Assembly (NCBI RefSeq): GCF_026127265.1
Contig: NZ_WWFG01000011.1
Coordinates: 1 to 64,000, forward strand
DNA: 64,000 nt
Source of the DNA: Nostoc sp. KVJ3
GTDB lineage: Bacteria > Cyanobacteriota > Cyanobacteriia > Cyanobacteriales > Nostocaceae
Reading direction: 5' to 3'
A program made the position numbers and the translations under genes. Below the pieces are notes generated by a model. It had not been told where the DNA came from and made no database searches. It worked only from the letters and a program-made list of their open reading frames with translations. Positions 42,421 to 50,710 of this stretch are shown here, in pieces. Every line of letters starts with the position of its first letter. Within the stretch, counting starts at the first letter, position 1.

Positions 42421-43863
42421 TTAACTGCTTGCCCACTGCACAATGTCATTAGAAAAAGAGTCAATTAATTTTTCTAGAGCTTTAATTTCATTAGATTTCA
42501 AAACTTTCGACTTCAATAAATTTTGGATTTGTCTTTCTAAATCTGGAGTTAACTTTTTAGTTTTAATAATTTCTTGAACAAATATATCAAGTGTTAAAGA
42601 TTGATAGAGTTCGTGAACTTGGGCGGCAACTCCCTGAGTGCTAAAACGAGACTGAACCCAATTTTGTGCAGCATTACCATAGCTCTCTTTTAGAGTTGAG
42701 CTTCGTAATAGACTATGAATAGCGATCGCCAATGCTTTAGAATCACGAGGAGGAACTAAAAATCCGGTTTCACCATGCACTACCGTATGCTGCAATCCTC
42801 CCACATTACTAGCAATTACGGGTGTTCCGGCTGCCATTGCTTCAATTGCCACTAAACCAAAAGGCTGATAGTAACTCGGTACAACGCAGATATCCCCGGC
42901 GGCATAGTAAGCAGGTAACAGCGCTTGAGAAATTCGTCCAGTGAAAACTGTAACGGCTTCCAATCCCAGATCATTCACCAAAGTTTGAATGCGTTGTTGT
43001 TCTTGGAAGTCTGCCCCATCTTCACGACTACCACCAACTAGATAGAGTTGAAATGCTGGAGGCAAATTGGCGCAAGCTCTGACTAGGGTTTCAACTCCCT
43101 TGCAGAGGTCAAAACGTCCTACATACAAGATTATCTGAGAATCTGCATCAATTCCCAACTGTTGACGAGCAACTTCTTTACTGACAGAACCAAAGTGTTC
43201 AGTATTAATTCCGCAGGGAATGACTTTAATACGACCATGTTGCGAAATTAACTGACGTAAATCTTCCGCTTCTTGAGGACTAGTGGATATTACATAATCT
43301 GCTTGTTCTAAAATTTCCCTCTCCACACAATGACGAATGGCAGTAATCTGCGGCGGATTCTCCACATTACGGTATTTAACTGCCCCTATAGAGTGATAGG
43401 TATGAACTTGGGGTAGTCCCAATCGAGATTTAAGTTCTAATCCTACCCAAGCAGAAAGCCAATAGTTAGTGTGAATCAAGGCATAACTGCGCCCTGTTTG
43501 TTGTTGAAAATTCAGCCAGGCTTCTACAAATTCTGGTAAATATTCAAATAATTCGTTTCGAGTAATGAATTTTGCTGGCCCAGCATTTAAACGAATAGTG
43601 CGACACCCTGGTGCTAATTCTACAATTTCTTCTTGGTCGAGGTATTCGCGTCGGGTAAACATATCAACCTGACAGCCGCGTTTTGCTAATGCTAATCCCA
43701 ATTCTCGCACGTAGACATTTTGACCACATGCCCCTTCTTTACCAATTTCAGATGTCGGATTGCCATGAACTGAAATTAGAGCATAAATGGGTTGATAATT
43801 TGGCGTTTCTGAAGCAGAATTTTCTAGAGATTTAACTAAATTTAAAGAAGTAAGAGTATTCAT
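42421..43863 (-). CDS. Sucrose-phosphate synthase-like GT4 glycosyltransferase
   Basis: The 480-aa protein, starting at the ATG 43863, has the GT-B fold of family GT4. N-terminal acceptor motifs include SVHGNPTSEIG and GQNVYVRELGLALAKRG, and the central IHTNYWLSAW. The C-terminal UDP-binding half has PCGINTEHF, ILYVGRFDLCKG and the E-x7-E motif region (PSYYQPFGLVAIEAMAAGTP). This is the pattern of cyanobacterial sucrose-phosphate synthases (SpsA-like). An extra helical tail of about 60 residues follows. It should make sucrose-6-phosphate, the substrate for the adjacent phosphatase-like protein; sucrose serves as compatible solute and carbon carrier in heterocystous species. A response-regulator-type operator lies upstream of the gene before it. 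Confidence 0.8.
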   Translation of the reverse strand: MNTLTSLNLVKSLENSASETPNYQPIYALISVHGNPTSEIGKEGACGQNVYVRELGLALAKRGCQVDMFTRREYLDQEEIVELAPGCRTIRLNAGPAKFITRNELFEYLPEFVEAWLNFQQQTGRSYALIHTNYWLSAWVGLELKSRLGLPQVHTYHSIGAVKYRNVENPPQITAIRHCVEREILEQADYVISTSPQEAEDLRQLISQHGRIKVIPCGINTEHFGSVSKEVARQQLGIDADSQIILYVGRFDLCKGVETLVRACANLPPAFQLYLVGGSREDGADFQEQQRIQTLVNDLGLEAVTVFTGRISQALLPAYYAAGDICVVPSYYQPFGLVAIEAMAAGTPVIASNVGGLQHTVVHGETGFLVPPRDSKALAIAIHSLLRSSTLKESYGNAAQNWVQSRFSTQGVAAQVHELYQSLTLDIFVQEIIKTKKLTPDLERQIQNLLKSKVLKSNEIKALEKLIDSFSNDIVQWASS

Positions 43864-43948
43864 AATCAAAATTCACTGTGGTATGTGGTACAAAAATTCA
43901 CAGCTAGGTAACTTAGAGAAAAAGTTATTTATTAAGTTACTTATTAAG

Positions 43949-44170
43949 TTATCTATCATCGAAAGAAACGTGTAAAAACCTTCTGGCAAACATAAACGAA
44001 TGGCTTCTACTTAATTTATTATTATTTGGAGAGCATTCTGGAAGAGAATCAATTAATAACCCTATTGCTTCATAAATTGATATTTGATGATATCCTGCAT
44101 AAGCTATAAGCTGGCGATACTCTTTATTTGTAATAACAATATTGGAAATATTTACTGGGGAATGGGGCAT
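43949..44170 (-). CDS. Small RHH-like hypothetical protein upstream of sucrose genes
   Basis: The ATG at 44170 has AAGGA 8 bp upstream; the longer TTG frame is disfavoured. The 73-aa product has a strand-helix-helix pattern (NIVITNKEYRQLIAYAGYHQ, ISIYEAIGLLIDSL) like ribbon-helix-helix regulators, with a basic tail (SHSFMFARRFLHV). It begins the minus-strand run leading to the sucrose genes. A triple 11-bp direct repeat lies 76 bp upstream, with a TATAAC box between. Confidence 0.55.
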   Translation of the reverse strand: MPHSPVNISNIVITNKEYRQLIAYAGYHQISIYEAIGLLIDSLPECSPNNNKLSRSHSFMFARRFLHVSFDDR

Positions 44171-44245
44171 AAATTTTTCCTTAAAACTCAAATAAACTTA
44201 GTAAATTACTTTCGTTCAAAAATGTTATATTTTAGAAGTTGAAAT

Positions 44246-44275
44246 ATCGGTTAAATATCGGTAAGAAATCGGTTA
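44246..44275 (-). promoter_or_regulatory. Triple 11-bp direct-repeat operator, site 1
   Basis: ATCGGTTA at 44246, ATCGGTAA at 44257 and ATCGGTTA at 44268, exactly 11 bp apart. On the minus strand a TATAAC box (44229-44224) follows 16 bp after the last unit. This is the layout of an OmpR/PhoB-type activator site driving the gene at 44170 and possibly the sucrose genes. Confidence 0.6.
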
Positions 44276-44504
44276 CTAATAAAAATGCTATCTAAATTAA
44301 TTTCTATCTCATTTGAAAATATCAAATATCTAAATATTTAAATTTTAATTGTTCATGTAGCCTTACCTACAGCAAATAGAACTCCGTAAAACCGAAGATT
44401 CAACATAAGCTTGACACTGTGGTGAAACTTATTCTCAGCCATCCAAAGATTTCATAATAGAAATATCTAAAAATAGGGTAATTATGTATTTTTTAGTTTA
44501 GTTA

Positions 44505-44596
44505 GATAAAAATTAAAATTCTCCAAATCAATAATTAAATAGATTTGGAGAATAATAGTGTTCTAGTGTAAAAGAAGAGGTGAATTTCAGTAATGT
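44505..44596 (-). ncRNA. Candidate small RNA A
   Basis: A predicted transcript of about 90 nt starts after a TATACT box (44608-44603) placed 18 bp from a triple direct repeat, and ends in a 12-bp hairpin (arms 44518-44529 and 44542-44553) followed on the minus strand by AATTTTAATTTTT. It contains a pyrimidine stretch CACCTCTTCTTTTACACTAG that could pair with Shine-Dalgarno regions. A similar unit lies at 57998-58079. No ORF of note is present. Confidence 0.4.
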
Positions 44597-44626
44597 AATT
44601 GAAGTATAACAATCAGTTGTGGAGAT

Positions 44627-44656
44627 CAGGGGCAAATATAAGGTAGAAATCGGTTA
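44627..44656 (-). promoter_or_regulatory. Triple 11-bp direct-repeat operator, site 2
   Basis: ATCGGTTA (44649), ATAAGGTA (44638) and a degenerate CAGGGGCA (44627) keep the 11-bp spacing. The site lies directly behind the response-regulator stop and before candidate sRNA A. The block GGTAGAAATCGGTTAG and the upstream TTGTGGAGAT are shared with site 4. Confidence 0.5.
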
Positions 44657-44661
44657 GTTTT

Positions 44662-45363
44662 CTAAAGCTGCTTTAAGCGATAGCCCAATCCATGAACAGT
44701 CTCAATAAAATCATCGGCAGCACCTACGTCTTTAAGTTTATACCGTAAACTTTTAATGTGAGACTTAACAGTTTCTTCGCTCGGAGGGTCATCAAGTGAC
44801 CAAATGCGCTCAATAATTCCGGCTCGACTTAGCACCCGCCGACCGCTAGAAACCATTAGTTCTAAAAGAGCAAATTCTTTAGGTGTTAGATGTAAAGGCT
44901 GGTCAGCATAAGTGACTTCATAAGTACTGGAATTTAAACGCAAACTACCCCAACCAAAATCTGAAGAAGATGTTGCGGCACTATTGCGGCGTAATAGGGC
45001 GCGAACACGAGCCATTAACTCTGGCATTTCAAAAGGTTTGACCATATAATCATCTGCCCCAGCATCCAAACCAGTAATTTTGTCACCAAGGGTATCGCGT
45101 GCTGTTAACATGAGTACAGGTATTGTAATGTTGCGCGATGAGCTACGCCCCACCATAGGCGATCGCAAGCGTTGACAAAAACTTACACCATCTAATTTGG
45201 GTAAAGTAATATCTAGTACTACCAAATCATATTCCAACACTTTGATATAATCCCATGCTTCCTCTCCATCTTGGGCTATATCTACCACATATTGACGGTC
45301 AGTCAGGGCTTCCATCAACATCTCTGCTAACTGAACATCATCTTCGACTACCAAAATACGCAT
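44662..45363 (-). CDS. OmpR-family response regulator
   Basis: The 233-aa protein has a receiver domain with the acidic pair (VVEDD), phospho-acceptor Asp in DLVVLDITLPKLDG, Thr/Lys switch residues (MLTARD; VKPFEMPEL), and a C-terminal winged helix (HLTPKEFALLELMVSSGRRV, SEETVKSHIKSLRYKLK). The loop after QRLRS carries about nine extra residues (PMVGRSSSRN) encoded by a dispersed palindrome (45142-45163), an unusual insertion before strand 4. The partner kinase is not adjacent; the CHASE3 kinase at 58248 is the candidate, as both flank near-identical intergenic units with OmpR-like 11-bp repeats. Confidence 0.85.
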   Translation of the reverse strand: MRILVVEDDVQLAEMLMEALTDRQYVVDIAQDGEEAWDYIKVLEYDLVVLDITLPKLDGVSFCQRLRSPMVGRSSSRNITIPVLMLTARDTLGDKITGLDAGADDYMVKPFEMPELMARVRALLRRNSAATSSSDFGWGSLRLNSSTYEVTYADQPLHLTPKEFALLELMVSSGRRVLSRAGIIERIWSLDDPPSEETVKSHIKSLRYKLKDVGAADDFIETVHGLGYRLKQL

Positions 45364-45522
45364 TGTGATAATATTTCTGTATTAAAAAATAGATAATACT
45401 ATATTTTTTTAGAAAAATAAATTTTCAATCAGGTTTCTTATAATAAAGTGAGTTAGATAGATAGGGAAACAATTCTTACAATTAATAATCCCTAAATATG
45501 ACAATTACAAGGAGTAAATAAA

Positions 45523-45618
45523 ATGTATTTTGTGATGTTCTTGAACACAATTGCTGAGTTACAAAGTGGAATCACCTGCATTTGTAAACAGGACTCTGAT
45601 AGCACTAACAAGCAGTAA
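45523..45618 (+). CDS. Possible small ORF, 31 aa
   Basis: A short ORF (MYFVMFLNTIAEL at its start) has an excellent ribosome site, AAGGAG, 9 bp before its ATG. It overlaps the convergent TauE gene end by 60 bp. It may be a genuine microprotein or the start of a gene truncated here. Low confidence because of its length. Confidence 0.3.
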   Translation: MYFVMFLNTIAELQSGITCICKQDSDSTNKQ

Positions 45619-45939
45619 AACTCCAAATATTCTTGCCAATATCACATTAGATAATCCTGTTCCTATTTTAGCACCCAGCCATCCACCTAATACAAAGCCC
45701 AAGCAGAGCAATCCTGCTATTTTAAAGTCTACATATCCTTGCTTGTAGTAAGTCCATGCAGCCAGAATATCAATCGGAGGAACAAGCAAAGCTAATGTTG
45801 TACCCTGAGCTTGGTGTTGAGAGAAGCCAAACAGAAAAATTAAGGCAGGCAGAATAATTATGCCGCCGCCAATTCCAGTTATTCCACTTACTATTCCTGC
45901 AATTAGTCCCAAAATTAGACAAAGCAAAATGTTATCCAT
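45559..45939 (-). CDS. TauE/SafE-type membrane protein, half-length
   Basis: The 126-aa protein has four TM helices and the TauE/SafE (DUF81) signature GIVSGITGIGGGIIILPAL, with the second segment GFVLGGWLGAKIGTGLS. Family proteins export sulfite, sulfoacetate or related anions. Full-length members have two such halves; this one corresponds to a single half and might dimerise. A full-length relative is at 49639. Confidence 0.75.
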   Translation of the reverse strand: MDNILLCLILGLIAGIVSGITGIGGGIIILPALIFLFGFSQHQAQGTTLALLVPPIDILAAWTYYKQGYVDFKIAGLLCLGFVLGGWLGAKIGTGLSNVILARIFGVLLLVSAIRVLFTNAGDSTL

Positions 45940-46215
45940 AGCTTTGAAAATCCTTGATTTGCCACAAAAGATTAAAACATTTACTTTCTCTAGGTTAGAA
46001 AAAATATTTGATAAAAATTTGTCATTGTTATGAATAAGCTATGACATTTTTATAAGAATTTGATATAAATTTATCTACCATATTAAAAATTAATAATCAA
46101 TTATTTTTACCCTGTACTTAGTACTAAAAGTGTTCAGATTCTTGATTATTTATTGGTAGATTATACCTTGAAAGCTTAGTTCAGACTCATACTCCAGCTT
46201 TAGTTTTTGAAAAGT

Positions 46216-47538
46216 CTAGTTTCTGAATAAAATTTCATTACGACTGTCTACACCGATTTGAGGTAAAGAGTTCATCGCTAAGTGGGGAGTTAGGATACTA
46301 GGAACTACTTGAGGTAGTTGCAACTGTTTCATCAAATTTTGTAACAGTTTATCTTGCTCAGAACGGAAACCTGCTGGGTTTGTGCCACGGTTTAGGATTG
46401 CAAACCAGACCAAACCGCGATCGCGTGTAGGCATCACACCAGCTAAACTACTGACATCATGCAATGTCCCAGTTTTAATTACAGTCGCAAGAGGAATATG
46501 TCTCCGATGAATTGTCCCCCGATGATCCAACCCGGAAGTGAGAAATAAGTCAGCCAAATTCATCTGATGAGCGACTGCTTCCCGCTCTAGCGCCATGAAC
46601 ATTGCACAAATTGCTCTAGGAGAAATGCGATTTTCTGGGCCTAGTCCAGAACCATTAATTAATTGAATTTCTGACTGTGGTACTCCAGCCATATTAGCGG
46701 CTGTTGATTGGACTACACTAAACCCTCCCACTGACTCTGCTAGCATCTCTGCCATATCATTGTTACTAAAAACGTTCATCTCCTTGATTAGTTGTTGTAA
46801 AGGCAAAGACCGGTGACGCACTAACAAAGTTTGTTGGGGAGTGGATTGTAAATTGACTTTTACAGTACCAGTAATTATAACTTGTGGCTTTGGTGTTCCC
46901 TTGGGCATAGTTGAATATTGGAAAATAACAGGGCGGTTCCATTTGGCATAATTTAGTGCTTGTTTGAGCATTTGACCTGCCAAGAATGGATAACGCTGGA
47001 AATTCATGGCGAAATTACCAGTAATTACCAAATTTCCCTTTACTTGTTTGATGCCTATTTGATTGAGAGTATTTCCTAAAGCTATTCCTTCCTGCCAAAC
47101 AAACATTGGATCTCCACCACCAGCTATGACTAAATCACCTTCTAATACCCCATTTACTACCGGTCCAGTGGCACTTACTAAAGTCTCAAATTGGTGGTCT
47201 GGCCCCCAGGTTTTGAAAGCAACTAATGAAGTCGCAATTTTGGTTAAAGATGCAGCTGGCAGAGGTGTTGTACCTTGGTGATTAGCCATAAGCATTGGCC
47301 CTGACTGTATCCAAATACCTTGGTTTTCTTTCAAATTCTGTGCTATCAGTTTTGATGTTATTAGCTTCTGAAGATATTCTTGCACTGTAGTGTTTCCAGA
47401 TGGATTTGGATCTGAGGCAAGAACCAAGCTAGGACTAATTTGCCAAGCTAGTGCATCTAAAGCATCTAAATAATTGATTTGGATTCCAGCTTTTTGTAGC
47501 CACAGCGTCACTAAGCCTGAACCTAATAACTCAAGCAT
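46216..47538 (-). CDS. dacB: D-Ala-D-Ala carboxypeptidase/endopeptidase (S13, PBP4)
   Basis: The 440-aa protein has the three penicilloyl-transferase motifs in S13 order: SLTK in PLPAASLTKIATSL, SNN in NVFSNNDMAEMLAE, and KTG in VIKTGTLHDVSSLAG. DacB trims peptidoglycan side chains and cross-links in the periplasm. The N-terminus (MLELLGSGLVTLWLQ) is only weakly hydrophobic, so it may be shorter than usual or anchored differently. It lies in a segment with two other penicillin-binding proteins (53654, 55835), suggesting a local wall-remodelling cluster. Confidence 0.85.
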   Translation of the reverse strand: MLELLGSGLVTLWLQKAGIQINYLDALDALAWQISPSLVLASDPNPSGNTTVQEYLQKLITSKLIAQNLKENQGIWIQSGPMLMANHQGTTPLPAASLTKIATSLVAFKTWGPDHQFETLVSATGPVVNGVLEGDLVIAGGGDPMFVWQEGIALGNTLNQIGIKQVKGNLVITGNFAMNFQRYPFLAGQMLKQALNYAKWNRPVIFQYSTMPKGTPKPQVIITGTVKVNLQSTPQQTLLVRHRSLPLQQLIKEMNVFSNNDMAEMLAESVGGFSVVQSTAANMAGVPQSEIQLINGSGLGPENRISPRAICAMFMALEREAVAHQMNLADLFLTSGLDHRGTIHRRHIPLATVIKTGTLHDVSSLAGVMPTRDRGLVWFAILNRGTNPAGFRSEQDKLLQNLMKQLQLPQVVPSILTPHLAMNSLPQIGVDSRNEILFRN

Positions 47539-47778
47539 AATTTATTCCTCTCTAATATGGGATTACGTTATTTGCTATACTAAATTCTTCCGTCTTATAA
47601 TTCGACTTATCAATTCTTATGGATCAGCCTCATCAATAAGATGCGATCAGTCAGAAACTTTTACTTAGAATTACTTCACCAGTTTTACTGCAAACTGTAC
47701 TTAAGACTATAAAAAAGAGCATATTCGATTGAATGTAGAGAATATCTGTTAAGAAAGCATTCACAAGATAACAGCCAT

Positions 47779-47807
47779 CTGTGACATAGTTATGACACTG
47801 TTATGAC
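47779..47807. promoter_or_regulatory. 11-bp direct-repeat array, left half (split by IS)
   Basis: CTGTGAC (47779), TTATGAC (47790) and TTATGAC (47801) are spaced by 11 bp. Joined across the ISAs1 insertion to TTATGAC (49237), TTATGGC (49248) and TTATGAC (49259), with one 10-bp target duplicate removed, they form a five-unit array, probably an operator of an OmpR-type or similar regulator. Confidence 0.55.
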
Positions 47808-49233
47808 CAGGGTAAGCGCATCTAATTTGGTATAAAGAAAACTTGACAAGTTCTAGAAGATAGTATTAATGAATGTGTAAAAAATAGACTTGACGACCGA
47901 GCAAGATCAATGAGATGAATTCAATTACTCGATTGAAAATCTCCTGGAGCCAAATTGATGTCAGAGGGCTTTGAAACTAAATCTGCTGATAGTGTCAAAA
48001 ATACTCGTTGTCAGCCAAAATCAAGAAAAATAGCAGACATTGGCAGTATTCAACAAAGTCTAGTTGAGCATTTCTCGGATATCAAAGACAAGAGAGTAGA
48101 GCGGACGAAGAAACATCAATTCACAGATATCTTAGTCATCGCAATTTTAGCAATCATAGCTGGAGCACAAGGGTGGGAAGACATCGAGAATTATGGCATC
48201 AGCAAGCAAACATGGTTAGAAGAGTTTCTGGCATTACCAAATGGTATTCCCTCAGATGATACATTTCGACGAGTGTTTGAGTTGATCGACCCAGAAGCAT
48301 TAAATCGATGTTTCTTGAGATGGGTAGAAACCCTAATCACAAACATGGGAGGAGAAATTATCCCCATAGATGGAAAGACAATTAGGGGTTCTTATGACCG
48401 CAATCAAGGTCAAAGCGCACTCCACCTTATAAGTGCCTGGGCGAGTGAGCACAGTTTAGTGTTGGCACAAGTGAAAGTAGAAGATAAATCCAATGAAATC
48501 ACCGCCATTCCAGCACTGTTAGAAATGCTAGACATCTCTGGCTGTATCATCACCATTGATGCAATGGGAACACAAACCGAAATTGCCAAACAGATTATCG
48601 CCAAAAAAGCTGATTATGTCCTGGCACTGAAAGCCAACCATCCCATGCTCTATTCTCAAGTCAAAGAATGGTTTGACAAAGCGCAAGCAGAGCAATTTTC
48701 GGGGATTAATGTTAGTTATGACAAACGGATTGAAAAAGCACATCATCGCACGGAAATTCGTGAAGTTTGGACTGTACCCATTGCGGCTATCGGTGAGCTT
48801 TATCAACCCAAATTATGGGCAGGTTTGCAATCTCTAGTTATGGTTGTCCGTGTTCGTCATCTTTGGAATAAAACTACTCGTGAGGTTCAGTTTTATCTCA
48901 CTTCTTTAAACAGTGATGCTCAAATTATCGGTCGGGCTATCCGAAAACACTGGGGCATTGAAAACGAGGCTCACTGGACTCTCGACTGTACTTTTGCAGA
49001 AGACGCTTGTCGCATTCGTTCTTTCCACAGTCCCCAAAATTTTGCTCTTTTACGACGCTTCGCTCTCAATGCTCTTAACCGTGAACAGACCTACAAACGT
49101 AGTCTTCGTCAAAAAATGAAACGCACCGCTATGGATAACAATTATATGATTCAGGTTCTCAGTTGTTTCATTGACAATACTTTAGATTCTTCTGATTCCT
49201 TGTGTCAAGCCTGATTGAGATGCTCTTACCCTG
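47808..49233. mobile_element. ISAs1-family insertion sequence
   Basis: A 1,426-bp element with imperfect ends CAGGGTAAGCGCATCTAA (left) and, on the opposite strand, CAGGGTAAGAGCATCTCA (right). It is flanked by a perfect 10-bp target duplication CTGTTATGAC (47798-47807 and 49234-49243). The insertion point is inside a direct-repeat operator array. Confidence 0.9.
47958..49214 (+). CDS. ISAs1 family transposase
   Basis: The 418-aa protein starts at the ATG 47958, with GGAG 9 bp upstream. The N-terminal DDE_Tnp_1-associated domain (HFSDIKDKRVERTKKHQFTD) is followed by the catalytic region: IPIDGKTIRGS (first Asp), IITIDAMGTQTEIA (second Asp) and HWGIENEAHWTLD (Glu). All three acidic residues are present and the frame is intact, so the element could move. 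Confidence 0.9.
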   Translation: MSEGFETKSADSVKNTRCQPKSRKIADIGSIQQSLVEHFSDIKDKRVERTKKHQFTDILVIAILAIIAGAQGWEDIENYGISKQTWLEEFLALPNGIPSDDTFRRVFELIDPEALNRCFLRWVETLITNMGGEIIPIDGKTIRGSYDRNQGQSALHLISAWASEHSLVLAQVKVEDKSNEITAIPALLEMLDISGCIITIDAMGTQTEIAKQIIAKKADYVLALKANHPMLYSQVKEWFDKAQAEQFSGINVSYDKRIEKAHHRTEIREVWTVPIAAIGELYQPKLWAGLQSLVMVVRVRHLWNKTTREVQFYLTSLNSDAQIIGRAIRKHWGIENEAHWTLDCTFAEDACRIRSFHSPQNFALLRRFALNALNREQTYKRSLRQKMKRTAMDNNYMIQVLSCFIDNTLDSSDSLCQA

Positions 49234-49236
49234 CTG

Positions 49237-49265
49237 TTATGACCAAGTTATGGCATAATTATGAC
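49237..49265. promoter_or_regulatory. 11-bp direct-repeat array, right half
   Basis: TTATGAC, TTATGGC and TTATGAC at 49237, 49248 and 49259. A TATATT-like box follows at about 49276, so before the IS insertion the array may have regulated a promoter reading toward the TauE gene at 49639. The remaining part of 49266-49638 has a pyrimidine/purine mirror-type hairpin (about 49517-49605) and no gene. Confidence 0.5.
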
Positions 49266-49638
49266 GTTCACAAAACTACTATATTTTGCTGGCTTTACAG
49301 TAGTTTAACTGGTGAAATATCTGTTTTATAAATTTGATAAAAAATTAGTGGAATAGACCATAAACAATTTGTAATTTTGACAGTTTTTTCAATGCTTATA
49401 TATACAATATGATTAAAAACTTTTATTGAATTAATAAGAAAAAATATTTGTTTTTATAATTGAAAAAATATAAAGTAAAACCAACTAACCAGTGTGAAAC
49501 TAATTGGTGTTTTTATGAAGAAGGGGAAGGGGGAAAGGTAAAAACCTCGCCCCTTGTGGGCGATGTGTTCATCCCTTTCCCCTTTCCCCTTTAACCTTTT
49601 CCCTTTTATCCATAAAACCAAATAGTGGAGAATAAACC

Positions 49639-50475
49639 TTGAATACTCTGGATTTTTCGCTATTAATATGGTTTGGCTCCTTGAGCGCTGGATTTTTAGG
49701 AGCCTTGACAGGCTTGGGTGGTGGCGTAGTAATTGTTCCTTTCCTATCTGTAATTTGTGGAGTGGATCTCCACTATGCGATTGGTGCTTCTTTAGTATCT
49801 GTGATTGCTACATCTAGTGGAGCAGCTTCTGCTTATGTAAAGGAAGGTTACACCAATATGCGGCTTGGGATGTTCCTAGAAATAGCAACAACCTTTGGCG
49901 CTGTAGCTGGAGCGGTTGTGGCAGCGAAGATTTCTACTGGAGCGATCGCTATTGTGTTTGGGATTGTTTTACTTTATAGTGCGTACCTATCTCGTAAACC
50001 CTACTCTGAAAACATTGATAATTTACCGCCAGATCCCCTGGCAACACGCTTGAAGCTAAATAGCACTTATCCAACTTCTACGGGAGAACAATCTTACAAC
50101 GTGCGTGGTGTTCCCTTTGGATTTGGACTAATGTTTATAGCTGGTGTACTTTCCGGCTTGCTAGGTATTGGTTCGGGAGCGCTCAAAGTGCTGGCAATGG
50201 ATCAAATAATGCATATTCCATTCAAAGTTTCCACAACTACCAGCAATTTCATGATTGGAGTAACAGCAGCTGCTAGTGCAGGAATATATCTAAACCGAGG
50301 TTATATCGACCCCGGATTAGCAATGCCAGTGATGTTGGGAGTACTGTGTGGTGCTGTATTGGGGGCGCGAGTACTTGTCAGAGCCAGGGTACAACTTTTG
50401 CGAAATATTTTCAGTGGTGTGATTTTGGTACTGGCGCTGGAAATGATCTACAAAGGTCTAACTGGGAGGCTTTAA
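49639..50475 (+). CDS. TauE/SafE family anion exporter
   Basis: The 278-aa protein (TTG start with GGAG 11 bp upstream) has about eight TM helices in two homologous halves: GFLGALTGLGGGVVIVPFLS and GVLSGLLGIGSGALKVLAMD. It is full-length for the family (sulfite, sulfoacetate or related organosulfur anion export). It is followed after 1 bp by a DUF1634 gene, its usual partner, now disrupted by an insertion sequence, and further downstream by an Rrf2-type regulator. Confidence 0.85.
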   Translation: MNTLDFSLLIWFGSLSAGFLGALTGLGGGVVIVPFLSVICGVDLHYAIGASLVSVIATSSGAASAYVKEGYTNMRLGMFLEIATTFGAVAGAVVAAKISTGAIAIVFGIVLLYSAYLSRKPYSENIDNLPPDPLATRLKLNSTYPTSTGEQSYNVRGVPFGFGLMFIAGVLSGLLGIGSGALKVLAMDQIMHIPFKVSTTTSNFMIGVTAAASAGIYLNRGYIDPGLAMPVMLGVLCGAVLGARVLVRARVQLLRNIFSGVILVLALEMIYKGLTGRL

Positions 50476-50710
50476 AATGGTTCTAAACAGACGTACTAAG
50501 TTTGAGCAGCGCTTTGAGCAATTTATTGGCAATCTCTTAAGAGTCGGGGTCATCCTTGCTACCGTTCTGGTTCTAACGGGTGGAATTTTGTACTTAATTC
50601 GCCACGGGACTGAGGTTCCTAATTACCAGTTTTTTCGGGGAGAACCAGCAGAGTTTCGCACTCCAGCCGGGGTAAAAACATCAATATTATCAGGTCGTAA
50701 CCGAGGCATT

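Noticed and set aside
44246..44275. Calling the ATCGGKTA array a Pho box or HLR1 site
   Set aside because: The 11-bp spacing is Pho-like, but the core differs from both known cyanobacterial consensus forms; left as an unnamed OmpR-type operator.
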